Positions 43,274 to 50,815 of a stretch of DNA of 64,000 nt are shown piece by piece. The DNA lies in contig NZ_WJNG01000002.1 in assembly GCF_009649745.1 (NCBI RefSeq), positions 206,151 to 270,150 of the forward strand, written 5' to 3'. Every line of letters begins with the position of its first letter. Position 1 is the stretch's first letter. A program made the translations under genes and the position numbers. The notes under the pieces were generated by a model that was not told the origin of the DNA, did not search any database, and saw only the letters and a list, made by a program, of their open reading frames with translations. The stretch comes from Aquibacillus halophilus (GTDB lineage: Bacteria; Bacillota; Bacilli; Bacillales; Amphibacillaceae).

Positions 43274-43852
43274 TTATTTTCTGTTTTCGATTTGTTTGAC
43301 CTTAATTATTGTCCACCTAAAAATCCAACCAATAAAAATGTAAATAGGGAAAGAATAGATGTGTTTCCAGTTATAGATTTCATAAATACCTAACCACTCC
43401 GTCAAAGGTTCAAAAACAAAAGAAAAAATAAACGATGCGATTGTCATAACTGTTAAATATGATTTCCAAGTAGTAAAGAATTGATAAATTATCATATAAA
43501 TAATTGGTAGATGCACATGATGAATTTCAATTATTGGAGGTATCACTGGTATTATTGTGTCTGGATAAGACCATAAAACTAATGTAATACCGATTATATC
43601 CAAAATAAAAGTTGTAGTTCCTATTATAAGACCAAACGAAGCGATTTCAATAATTCTTTTCTTATCGACAACGATGACCCATATGACAAAAAAGATAATT
43701 GTAATGGTTAAAAGGAACCACCAATTAAAAGAAAATAAAGTATTACTTAGCCAATGGTCCATCAGCATATCTCTAATTTGTCTGCGTTGTCTGATTATTT
43801 CATCCCAATTAGGACTTATCGAAAATAAATTTAAGGTTTTCACCAAAGACAT
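43274..43852 (-). CDS. CBO0543 family integral membrane protein
   Basis: This protein of about 192 residues has five to six hydrophobic helices and the CBO0543-family pattern. An NWWFLLTITIIFFVIW helix is followed by VDKKRIIEI, WSYPDTIIPVIPP and FEPLTEWLGIYEIYNWKHIYSFPIYI (quoted in part). ATG 43852 is 10 bp after GAGGAG. Members are common in spore-forming bacilli and their function is unknown. No operon partner is visible; the region upstream to 44354 holds only a truncated repeat. Confidence 0.85.
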   Translation of the reverse strand: MSLVKTLNLFSISPNWDEIIRQRRQIRDMLMDHWLSNTLFSFNWWFLLTITIIFFVIWVIVVDKKRIIEIASFGLIIGTTTFILDIIGITLVLWSYPDTIIPVIPPIIEIHHVHLPIIYMIIYQFFTTWKSYLTVMTIASFIFSFVFEPLTEWLGIYEIYNWKHIYSFPIYIFIGWIFRWTIIKVKQIENRK

Positions 43853-44061
43853 TATGTCAAATCTCCTCAAAAAATAATCCTATATAAGTTATAATGGGCT
43901 TTTAAGTGCTTAAGTATTCTTAAACGAGTGCTTACTCAATTCAATAGAAAAATGCTCACAAACGGATGTGTTTGTGAAGAAAGTTCAAACTAAAAAAGAA
44001 AACAGCTTTAAGAGGTATCCGAAAGTTTAGGTGGATACCTTTTGCTTTTTAGAATATTATA

Positions 44062-44131
44062 ATGCCCGACACTTTGGAATTTAAATATAATTCGTAGGGG
44101 AAAGTGGCGAAAGAACCGTCCCTATTGCTTC
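44062..44131. repeat. Truncated composite repeat (right half)
   Basis: CCCGACACTTT, the right arm of the central hairpin, is followed by GCGAAAGAACCGTCCCTATT with no left half. It lies in the 500-bp gap between the CBO0543 gene and the small lipoprotein gene, which otherwise shows nothing. Confidence 0.65.
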
Positions 44132-44354
44132 ACCCACTTAATCCTTTTTAAAAGAATAGAAAACATTAAATAAACATTGATCAATGAAAGCCTGTAGTAA
44201 TTTAGGTAATTGATAAGAATATTGACATATAACAAGCACCCCACTGTTTGATGAAATAGATTTGTCGAAAATCACATTACCATACAGAAGAGGTGCTTCC
44301 TACAAGATAGCTAATAATACCCAAAATACTCTTAGGATATAAAGCAATTAACCG

Positions 44355-44501
44355 TTATTCATCATCAATTTCTCCGTCGCCAATTTCATCTTCTTCTTCA
44401 ATTTCTTCAATTTCTTCCCCTTCCTCAGGTGCTTCTTCATCACAACCTGCTAAAGAGAAAACTGAAAAGGTTAAGAAAAATACTAAATAGAATTTTTTCA
44501 T
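44355..44501 (-). CDS. Small acidic lipoprotein (48 residues)
   Basis: A perfect AGGAGGT lies 9 bp before the ATG at 44501. The peptide starts MKKFYLVFFLTFSVFSLAGC, a complete lipoprotein signal with lipobox LAGC (Cys 20). A 28-residue tail made almost only of Glu, Asp, Ile and Gly follows (EEAPEEGEEIEEIEEEDEIG). After processing it would be a tiny, strongly negative peptide tethered to the outer membrane leaflet of the cytoplasmic membrane. I know no function; metal or cation binding is a guess from composition. Confidence 0.75.
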   Translation of the reverse strand: MKKFYLVFFLTFSVFSLAGCDEEAPEEGEEIEEIEEEDEIGDGEIDDE

Positions 44502-44611
44502 TTATTAATAACCTCCTTTTGTATAAGTCTTCCCATTCTTATTTTGTAATATGAATTTTATTCATTTAAACAGTACATAATTCAGGAAATGGTATCCATT
44601 CCTATTGATTA

Positions 44612-44731
44612 TGGGACGGTTTGTGTGCATTTCATCATTCGTATCAGATATTAGAAATGTCAGATGATCATTTAGTATCTAAGATTTTGGGTATTTTTAA
44701 TCAAAGAAGCAAAAGAACCGTCCCTATATTT
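44612..44731. repeat. Composite intergenic repeat, copy C
   Basis: The left end GGGACGGTTTGTGTGCATTT (44612 onward) and right end GCAAAAGAACCGTCCCTAT (44709-44727) are present. The central hairpin is degenerate (GTCAGATGATCATTTAGTAT). Confidence 0.8.
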
Positions 44732-44779
44732 TCTTTGTAGTTGAAGCAAACTAAGCAAAAAACGAGAGGAGTTTCAGCC

Positions 44780-45001
44780 ATGGAGTTTGAGATAAAAGCA
44801 AAAGATGGTGCGTTTGCATGCGAGGTAATTATTGACGAGGATAACGGTAGGTATATGCTCCGAAATGCGGACACAACGGGAGAATTTTTTAACGATCCTG
44901 TCCAACTAAAAGAATGGATTAAGAACAACTGGCACGCTAATCGGTTTGAAGATCCAAACAAGTACCAGCAGCTCATGAATGAACTCGAGACCTATTCTTA
45001 A
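44780..45001 (+). CDS. Small conserved-looking protein of unknown function
   Basis: This 73-residue protein follows GAGAGGAG at a good distance from ATG 44780; the open frame extends upstream into repeat C without a ribosome site. It reads MEFEIKAKDGAFACEVIIDE, then a beta-rich segment and WIKNNWHANRFEDPNKYQQL. No cysteine cluster, signal or membrane segment is seen. It lies just before the YuzL-like gene. I do not recognise a functional family. Confidence 0.65.
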   Translation: MEFEIKAKDGAFACEVIIDEDNGRYMLRNADTTGEFFNDPVQLKEWIKNNWHANRFEDPNKYQQLMNELETYS

Positions 45002-45094
45002 TAAAACCCATCAGATCTTGCCTATGGATAAGGGTTAACAATAAATATCATAACCAATTAATTTTAAGGAACACTATAATCGGAGGTGATTAGA

Positions 45095-45226
45095 GTGTCA
45101 AAAAGAAAAGCTAATCCGACAGAAAGTGGTTTGGGTTCATCAGAAACTAAAGGTCAAGGAACAACATCAAGAGAAACTGGGAGGGTAAAAGCTGACTCTT
45201 CCAGAAAGAAACAAAAGCGTACTTAA
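45095..45226 (+). CDS. YuzL-like 43-residue basic protein
   Basis: A consensus GGAGGTGAT (45082-45090) precedes GTG 45095. The peptide reads MSKRKANPTESGLGSSETKG, then QGTTSRETGRVK and a Lys/Arg tail. It is very hydrophilic, rich in Ser, Gly, Thr, Lys and Arg, and it resembles the YuzL family of bacilli and, more loosely, minor small acid-soluble spore proteins such as SspO. A role in the spore is possible but rests on composition. Confidence 0.6.
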   Translation: MSKRKANPTESGLGSSETKGQGTTSRETGRVKADSSRKKQKRT

Positions 45227-45230
45227 ATAA

Positions 45231-45430
45231 TCATAGGGACGGTTCTTGTGTTTCCTTTCAATATGTAATCAAAGTAATATATTAAAGTGTCAGGTACCTA
45301 TGGACAGAAAGATGTCCATTTTAGTTCCTGACACTTTTAGTATTTAAGCGAAGGTCTTCAAATTGAAGGTTTATTTTTTGTGCTTAATAGATTTTTGATT
45401 AGATAAAGAATCGGAAGAACCGTCCCCTTG
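45231..45430. repeat. Composite intergenic repeat, copy D
   Basis: The left end ATAGGGACGGTTCTTGTGTTTC (part) at 45233 and right end GGAAGAACCGTCCCC near 45413-45427 flank the hairpin GTGTCAGGTAC...GTTCCTGACACTTTT (45288-45340). The rest of the gap to 45694 has only a 65-codon frame without support. Confidence 0.82.
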
Positions 45431-45694
45431 AATAGACTTTTTGGTTATTTACTTTTGCTATTTGTACCGTTATTTATAATAATAAAATCAGACCCTTGGT
45501 TCAGACACTTTTTTATCTAATTGCCTGGTCCGATTGCGTGAAGGGGCTTGATGAGTTGGGTTTGTTTAATAAAAACAAGAATGTTTTTTCTGAAATGAGT
45601 ACGAAATCTTTCATTATAATGTTCCACTGTTCTATTTTTTTATGTTCGTTCCGAAGCCTGAATGTAAAAACAATTCATAAGGGGGATGAGTAAA

Positions 45695-46438
45695 ATGTAT
45701 CAAGAACTGAAGGAGGTTGACCATCGTCCTTTTCCGCTTCCAAAGAGTCCATGGCTTATGACACAAGTGTGGGATCAATTGCTATTTATGCATTGGCCTA
45801 TTCCCGTTGAAGAACTTAAAAAGCATATACCACCTTCGCTTGAGCTAGACTCATTTGATGGAACTGCTTGGATTGGCCTTGTTCCATTTGCGATGAATAA
45901 AATTAGGATGCACGGGTTTCCACAGGTTCCTTATGCTAAGTCCTTTCTTGAATTAAATGTGCGGACATATGTGAAATATAACGGAAAACCAGGTGTTTAT
46001 TTTTTTACATTAGATGCAAATCATAAGCTAGCGGTAGCAGGTGCACGAGCGTTATTCTCCTTACCATACGTTAATGCAGACATGAAAATGACAGCTGTAA
46101 ATGGAAGAATTGATTTTAAAAGTGAACGCACACATCGAGGTTATCCAGATGCCAGCTTCCATGTTGCTTATCGCCCAACGTCCCCGGTCTTTACTGCTAG
46201 AAAAGGTAGCATAGAAGATTGGTTAACTGCCCGGTATTGTTTATGGACAACGAAAGGTAAGCATGTTTATCGAGGAGACATTCATCATGTTGCGTGGGAT
46301 CTACAACAAGCAGAAGCAGAAATTAAAATTAATAAGATAGCTCCTTTTCTATCAGAGACTTATTTCGATAGTGATCCGTTGCTTTTATATGCACCATCGA
46401 ATCGCGCTTTTGTGTGGAAGCTTGATCGTATTAGATAA
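45695..46438 (+). CDS. DUF2071 (YqjF-like) family protein
   Basis: This protein of about 247 residues has the DUF2071 pattern: HRPFPLPKSPWLMTQVWDQL, FMHWPIPVEELKKHIPPSLELD (quoted in part), AWIGLVPFAM and the central NVRTYVKYNGKPGVYFFTLD. The fold is a beta-rich acetoacetate-decarboxylase-like barrel with no assigned reaction. ATG 45695 is 9 bp from AAGGGGGA; ATG 45686 is too close to that site. The last 23 codons plus about 200 bp of downstream sequence are duplicated at 50545-50790. Confidence 0.85.
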   Translation: MYQELKEVDHRPFPLPKSPWLMTQVWDQLLFMHWPIPVEELKKHIPPSLELDSFDGTAWIGLVPFAMNKIRMHGFPQVPYAKSFLELNVRTYVKYNGKPGVYFFTLDANHKLAVAGARALFSLPYVNADMKMTAVNGRIDFKSERTHRGYPDASFHVAYRPTSPVFTARKGSIEDWLTARYCLWTTKGKHVYRGDIHHVAWDLQQAEAEIKINKIAPFLSETYFDSDPLLLYAPSNRAFVWKLDRIR

Positions 46439-46599
46439 TCTTTTATATTACTTTATTGAAATAAAACGTTATTGGAAAGTAAAAAAGTGGAGCATGTTTT
46501 ATTTGTTATAGCCAATAGTAACTGTTAGGTAAGTATCAACTGCATTAACATTAGTAGTTAGTATCAAATATAAAGTGAGATGGAAAGCAGCAAACAGGG

Positions 46600-46737
46600 T
46601 ACTATCCGTATGTTTCCTTATCAAGTATATTTAAAGTGTCAGGCATTAGATATGGTCATGATGTCCATTTTAGTGGCTGACACTTTTGGTATTTAAATTA
46701 TTCACGGGAAAAAGAAGCAAAAGAACCGTCCCTGAAT
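46600..46737. repeat. Composite intergenic repeat, copy E
   Basis: The degenerate left end GGGTACTATCCGTATGTTTC is followed by the hairpin GTGTCAGGCAT...GTGGCTGACACTTTT (46637-46687) and the right end GCAAAAGAACCGTCCCTGAA (46717-46736). It abuts the stop codon of the iron-transporter ATPase gene. Confidence 0.8.
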
Positions 46738-47457
46738 TCAAATCCTCAACCCAGTACGGTACTGTAGCATATAGTTTGTGCTTGCTAACTCGGAGGGTTT
46801 TAATTCGTTGCCAATCGACCCATTTTCTAGTAAAATAATTCGGTCAGCCAGGGCGACGGCATCCGTTTGATCATGGGTTACGAAGATGGAAGTAGTATTT
46901 GTATGTTTTAGTATCTCCCTTAGTTCGTTCCGAATCTTTATTTGCAAATGAGCGTCCAGATTACTAAATGGCTCATCAAATAATAACAACGAAGGTGCCG
47001 GTGCTAAGGCTCTAGCTAAAGCTACACGCTGCTGTTGCCCACCGCTTAACTCATAGGGATAGCGATTTTTGTAATCTTCTAACCTGACTAATTGGAGCAT
47101 TTCGTCTAATCGTTGTTGTTTCTGAATTCGTGACATTTTTCTTAGGCCGTATTTAATATTTCTTTCCACTGTCATATGAGGGAAAAGAGCATAATCTTGA
47201 AAAACGATACCAACTTCTCTTTTTTCAGGAGGTAAGAAGTGATGGTGATTAACAATTACGTTATCATTAATGGAAATGGAGCCAGAATTAGGCGTTTCTA
47301 GTCCGGCAAGTAAGCGTAAAATCGTACTTTTACCACTACCACTCTCCCCAAGAATAGAAATAATCTCTCCCTTTTTGATCTTTAAAGAGAAGTTCTGAAT
47401 GATGGCTTTCGTTGACTTATTGTACTGGTACTTCAAGTTCTCAATCATTACAAACAT
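46738..47457 (-). CDS. Ferric-iron ABC transporter, ATP-binding protein (FbpC type)
   Basis: This 239-residue ATPase has Walker A GESGSGKST, Q-loop VFQDYALFPHMTVERN, signature LSGGQQQR, Walker B LLLFDEPFSNLD and the switch in FVTHDQTDA. Sequence and short length fit the FbpC/CysA-like iron and inorganic-ion class, without a long C-terminal regulatory domain. Its ATG overlaps the permease stop by 1 bp. With the permease and binding protein upstream it forms an Fe3+ importer under a Fur box. Confidence 0.9.
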   Translation of the reverse strand: MFVMIENLKYQYNKSTKAIIQNFSLKIKKGEIISILGESGSGKSTILRLLAGLETPNSGSISINDNVIVNHHHFLPPEKREVGIVFQDYALFPHMTVERNIKYGLRKMSRIQKQQRLDEMLQLVRLEDYKNRYPYELSGGQQQRVALARALAPAPSLLLFDEPFSNLDAHLQIKIRNELREILKHTNTTSIFVTHDQTDAVALADRIILLENGSIGNELKPSELASTNYMLQYRTGLRI

Positions 47458-49100
47458 TACTTCTCACTTCCTTTTTCAGAAATTTTATGAAAGAAATAAA
47501 TACAAATACCGCTAATAAATATTATGATTAAAGATGCCGATGCAGCTTCGCTAACCATCTCGTCGTTTGCATAGCGGAAGGCCCTCGTTGCTAAAGTGAA
47601 AAAATTAAAAGGCTGCAATAGCATCGTTAATGGCAATTCTTTTAAAATATCAATAAAAACAAGGATGAATCCTCCAAATATTGCTCCCTTTACCATTGGA
47701 ACGTCGACTTTAAAAAACGTACCTATAGTAGAAACACCAAGCGTCTTAGATGCTTCGGTAAAAGAATTACCAATTTTTTCGAACCCAGATTCAATACTGT
47801 TATAACCAACTGTTAAAAAGCGAATGACATATGCTGTGATTAGCATGATAATACTCGTTCGGAAAATAATTAGAGGATCCATTTGAAAGTAATTAAAAAC
47901 TGATAACAAATAGTTATCAAGCGCAACAAAAATGGAAAGAACTGAAATAGCAATTACTGCTCCTGGTATCGAGTAACCGATTACAGTTACTTTTGAAATC
48001 ACTTTCGCGTAAATACCTTGATAAATTCTTGTGTAGTTCGCGATAATCACGCCAACGATGACGATAATAACTGCTGAAATAGCCGCCACAAAAAAAGAAT
48101 TTTTTATAAGTCCGAAAAACTCAACTGTTACGATTTTATCATAGGTCATGACCATCCATAGAAATAATTGTGCAAACGGAATTAAAAAAGCAAGGCAGAA
48201 GATTACTGCGCAATATCCGGATGCTAGCATTGCTTTTGATTTTGTTAGTTTTTTAGGAATAATTGGTCTGATTTTTGAAGTGGAATAGCTATAACGTTTT
48301 CTCCCTCTAGCGAATTTTTCAAATAGTAATAGCAAAATTACAACTACCATTAAAGTTCCTGCTAGTTTAAACGCTGAGTCCAAATCACTCATACCAGCCC
48401 ACGTTTGGAAAATTGCTGTGATAAAAGTCTGAATCCCAAAGTATTTTACCACGCCATAGTCATTAATTACTTCCAAAGCGATAATACTGACTCCACCGAT
48501 AATGGCTGCCCGTGAAATCGGAAGAATAATTCGAAAAAATATCTCGATTGAGTTCCCACCCAGAATACGGGCATTCTCAATAATAGATGAAGATTGATTT
48601 TCTAAAAAGCTCTTTGTGATCACATACATATATGGATAGAGGAATATGGTAAAGATGAAAATTGCGCCTCCAATATTCATAATGTCAAAGTATTTTTGTT
48701 CTACTTGTACATCAAATTGGTTGCGAAGGGTTGATTGAATAACACCGGTATAGTTTAGTATGCCATGGTAGGTGTAAGCGCCAATAAATGGTGGAATTGC
48801 TAATGGTAAAATCAACGCCCATTTAAAGAAATTTCGAAGGGGGAATTGATAAACCGTGATCAGCCAGGCTAGACTAACGCCGATCGCCGTCGTTAAGATA
48901 CCTGTCATAGCCATTAATACTAACGTGTTGGATAGAATATCTAGCAGCAAATATTCTTTTATATGTAACCAATTCTCGTTTGGTTTGGCAAAAAAATGTT
49001 TACCAACAAGCATTGCTGGTAGCAAAATAACCAAAATAAACATACTGCTTAGGATAGCCCAAATATTTATTTGTTGTTTTACTTGCTGTATGAGTCTCAT
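47457..49100 (-). CDS. Ferric-iron ABC transporter permease (FbpB type, duplicated)
   Basis: This 547-residue permease has about twelve membrane helices made of two fused permease halves. Each half has an EAA-type loop (ENARILGGNSIEIFFRIILP near 180, EASKTLGVSTIGTFFKVDVP near 450). Fused permeases are typical of the Fbp/Sfu iron transporter class. It follows the binding-protein gene on the minus strand, with a hairpin in the 101-bp gap. A single such chain forms the whole channel. Confidence 0.92.
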   Translation of the reverse strand: MRLIQQVKQQINIWAILSSMFILVILLPAMLVGKHFFAKPNENWLHIKEYLLLDILSNTLVLMAMTGILTTAIGVSLAWLITVYQFPLRNFFKWALILPLAIPPFIGAYTYHGILNYTGVIQSTLRNQFDVQVEQKYFDIMNIGGAIFIFTIFLYPYMYVITKSFLENQSSSIIENARILGGNSIEIFFRIILPISRAAIIGGVSIIALEVINDYGVVKYFGIQTFITAIFQTWAGMSDLDSAFKLAGTLMVVVILLLLFEKFARGRKRYSYSTSKIRPIIPKKLTKSKAMLASGYCAVIFCLAFLIPFAQLFLWMVMTYDKIVTVEFFGLIKNSFFVAAISAVIIVIVGVIIANYTRIYQGIYAKVISKVTVIGYSIPGAVIAISVLSIFVALDNYLLSVFNYFQMDPLIIFRTSIIMLITAYVIRFLTVGYNSIESGFEKIGNSFTEASKTLGVSTIGTFFKVDVPMVKGAIFGGFILVFIDILKELPLTMLLQPFNFFTLATRAFRYANDEMVSEAASASLIIIFISGICIYFFHKISEKGSEK

Positions 49101-49163
49101 TGTCCAACACCTTAACCTAGTCTAATATTGTAGTGAATGATTTATGCCCAAAAACTAATGTAA

Positions 49164-49187
49164 CCGTACCACTGGTAAGTGGTACGG
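49164..49187 (-). promoter_or_regulatory. Intra-operon hairpin between iron-binding protein and permease genes
   Basis: CCGTACCACT (49164-49173), loop GGTA and AGTGGTACGG (49178-49187) form a perfect 10-bp stem. On the minus strand it is followed by a weak U-tract (TTACATTAGTTTTT). It probably lets more binding protein than permease be made. Confidence 0.65.
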
Positions 49188-49201
49188 CAATGTATATCAT
49201 T

Positions 49202-50323
49202 TTATTTCCAACCAACCTCATTGAAAATTTGAATTGCTCTAGTGTTATTTGTTCCAAGGATTGTCAAATCAATGTCTTGTTCTTTGAACTCTCCCCATGA
49301 ATTTAATAGCTCAGATGCCTTCGCTTCTGGATTAACAGGATATTCGTTGTTTCCTTCTGCAAAAGCTTCCTGCGCTTCAACACTGGATAAGAATTCAATA
49401 AATGCTACAGCATTGTCTACGTTCTTAGCATGTTTTGTTACAGCAACTCCACTGATGTTTACGTGAGTACCAGTCGTTTCTTGATTAGGGAAGAATACAC
49501 CAACCTGCTCAGCGATTTTTACATCTTCTGGATCTTCAGAGTTTGCAAGTCTACCAACGTAATAAGTATTTGCAATTGCAACATCACCTTCACCAGCTAC
49601 AACAGCTTTAATCTGGTCAGTATCGCCACCTTGTGGGTCTCTAGCCATGTTGTTCACAATGCCTTGTGCCCATTCCTTAGCTGCTTCCTCGCCGTTCAAC
49701 TCAATTAATGAACCAAGTAACGATTGGTTATAAATATTTTCTGATGAGCGAATTAACACCCTATCTTTCCACTGCGGCTCTGTTAGAGCTTCATAAGTTG
49801 ATAGTTCACTAGGGTCAACGCGGTCTAGTGAATACACAATGACACGGCCTCTTTTCGTTACACCAAACCACTCGTTATCAACATCACGTAATTTTTCTGG
49901 AATATTATTTAAAATTGTTTCGCTTTCAACTGCTTGTGTTAAACCTTTTTCTTTTAAACGAGCTAGGTTACCAGCATCAGCAGTGATAAACAAATCAGCT
50001 TCTGTTGCTTCAGCCTCAAGATCAAGGCGCTCCATTAATTCATCGCCATCACCTTGTACAACATTTACTTCAATACCAGTTTGTTCGGTAAATTGCTCAT
50101 AAAGTGCTGTATCTGTATCATAGTGTCTACTTGTATATAAATTGACAACTCCACTTTTTTCCTCTTCAGCTTCTGTTTCATTCTCATTGGAAGAAGATGT
50201 TTCTTCCGAAGATGTTGCCTCAGGCTCCTCAGCAGCTGCATCTTCGGATGATGTATTACATCCAACCAATGCAAATAACGATATTACTAAAACAATAACC
50301 ATACCAAAAAAATTTTTGTTCAT
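49202..50323 (-). CDS. Ferric-iron-binding lipoprotein (FbpA type)
   Basis: This 373-residue extracellular solute-binding protein has a lipoprotein signal (MNKNFFGMVIVLVISLFALV then GC, lipobox LVGC, Cys 22) and a long acidic Ser/Glu linker (about 25-58). The FbpA-like domain starts GVVNLYTSRHYDTD. The pair of tyrosines that bind iron in FbpA proteins is plausibly in IANTYYVGRLA (about residues 240-250). TCCTCC on the plus strand marks its ribosome site. It is the first gene of the iron operon and lies next to the Fur box. Confidence 0.92.
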   Translation of the reverse strand: MNKNFFGMVIVLVISLFALVGCNTSSEDAAAEEPEATSSEETSSSNENETEAEEEKSGVVNLYTSRHYDTDTALYEQFTEQTGIEVNVVQGDGDELMERLDLEAEATEADLFITADAGNLARLKEKGLTQAVESETILNNIPEKLRDVDNEWFGVTKRGRVIVYSLDRVDPSELSTYEALTEPQWKDRVLIRSSENIYNQSLLGSLIELNGEEAAKEWAQGIVNNMARDPQGGDTDQIKAVVAGEGDVAIANTYYVGRLANSEDPEDVKIAEQVGVFFPNQETTGTHVNISGVAVTKHAKNVDNAVAFIEFLSSVEAQEAFAEGNNEYPVNPEAKASELLNSWGEFKEQDIDLTILGTNNTRAIQIFNEVGWK

Positions 50324-50379
50324 TTTGTCCTCCTATGTATGCGTTTTTATTGATAATCACTTTCAATTAGAATTATAAA

Positions 50380-50394
50380 TGATAATGATTATCA
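50380..50394 (-). promoter_or_regulatory. Perfect Fur box of the iron-transport operon
   Basis: TGATAATGATTATCA is an exact 7-1-7 palindrome identical to the Bacillus Fur box core, 57 bp upstream of the binding-protein start. A second, weaker half (TGATAATCAC at 50351) lies closer to the gene. Fe-Fur would repress the operon when iron is plentiful. Confidence 0.92.
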
Positions 50395-50544
50395 ATGTCA
50401 ATAACTTTTTCGATATTAGTATTTGGGATAAATCACGTGGTGCCTGTATCTTTATATAAATATAGAAGTTGAAAGAGGGAATAGGTGAACCTCTTCTATC
50501 AATTCTCTCTCTTTTGTACAACACTTAGCACAAAAGTTTAATAT

Positions 50545-50790
50545 TTTCGTAGTGATCCGCTGCTTTTATATGCTCCATTGAATCGGGCCTTTTTGTGGAA
50601 GCTAGATTGTATTCGATAATGTTTTATATTGAAATAGAGCATTATTGGAAAATTAAAAAATGGAATATGTTATATTTGTTATAGGTCAATAGTAACTGTT
50701 GGATAAATATTAACTGCATTAATAATTGTAGTTAGTATCAGTAAGGATTTTTATAATAACGCTTCCATCGAATATAAGTGAGATGGAAAG
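50545..50790 (+). pseudogene. Duplicated 3' remnant of the DUF2071 gene
   Basis: From TCGTAGTGATCC onward this region parallels 46368-46583. It encodes the last ~23 codons of the DUF2071 protein (SDPLLLYAPLNRAFLWKLDC then IR and stop) and about 190 bp of its downstream flank, with many substitutions and small indels. The rest of the gene is missing. The match ends at GAGATGGAAAG, just before the GH115 gene. Confidence 0.82.
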
Positions 50791-50815
50791 TACAACAGTA
50801 GAAAGGAATTACTTT

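Noticed and set aside
45496-45693. Plus-strand frame of 65 codons before the DUF2071 gene
   Set aside because: No ribosome site; it runs into the Shine-Dalgarno of the DUF2071 gene and lacks family features.
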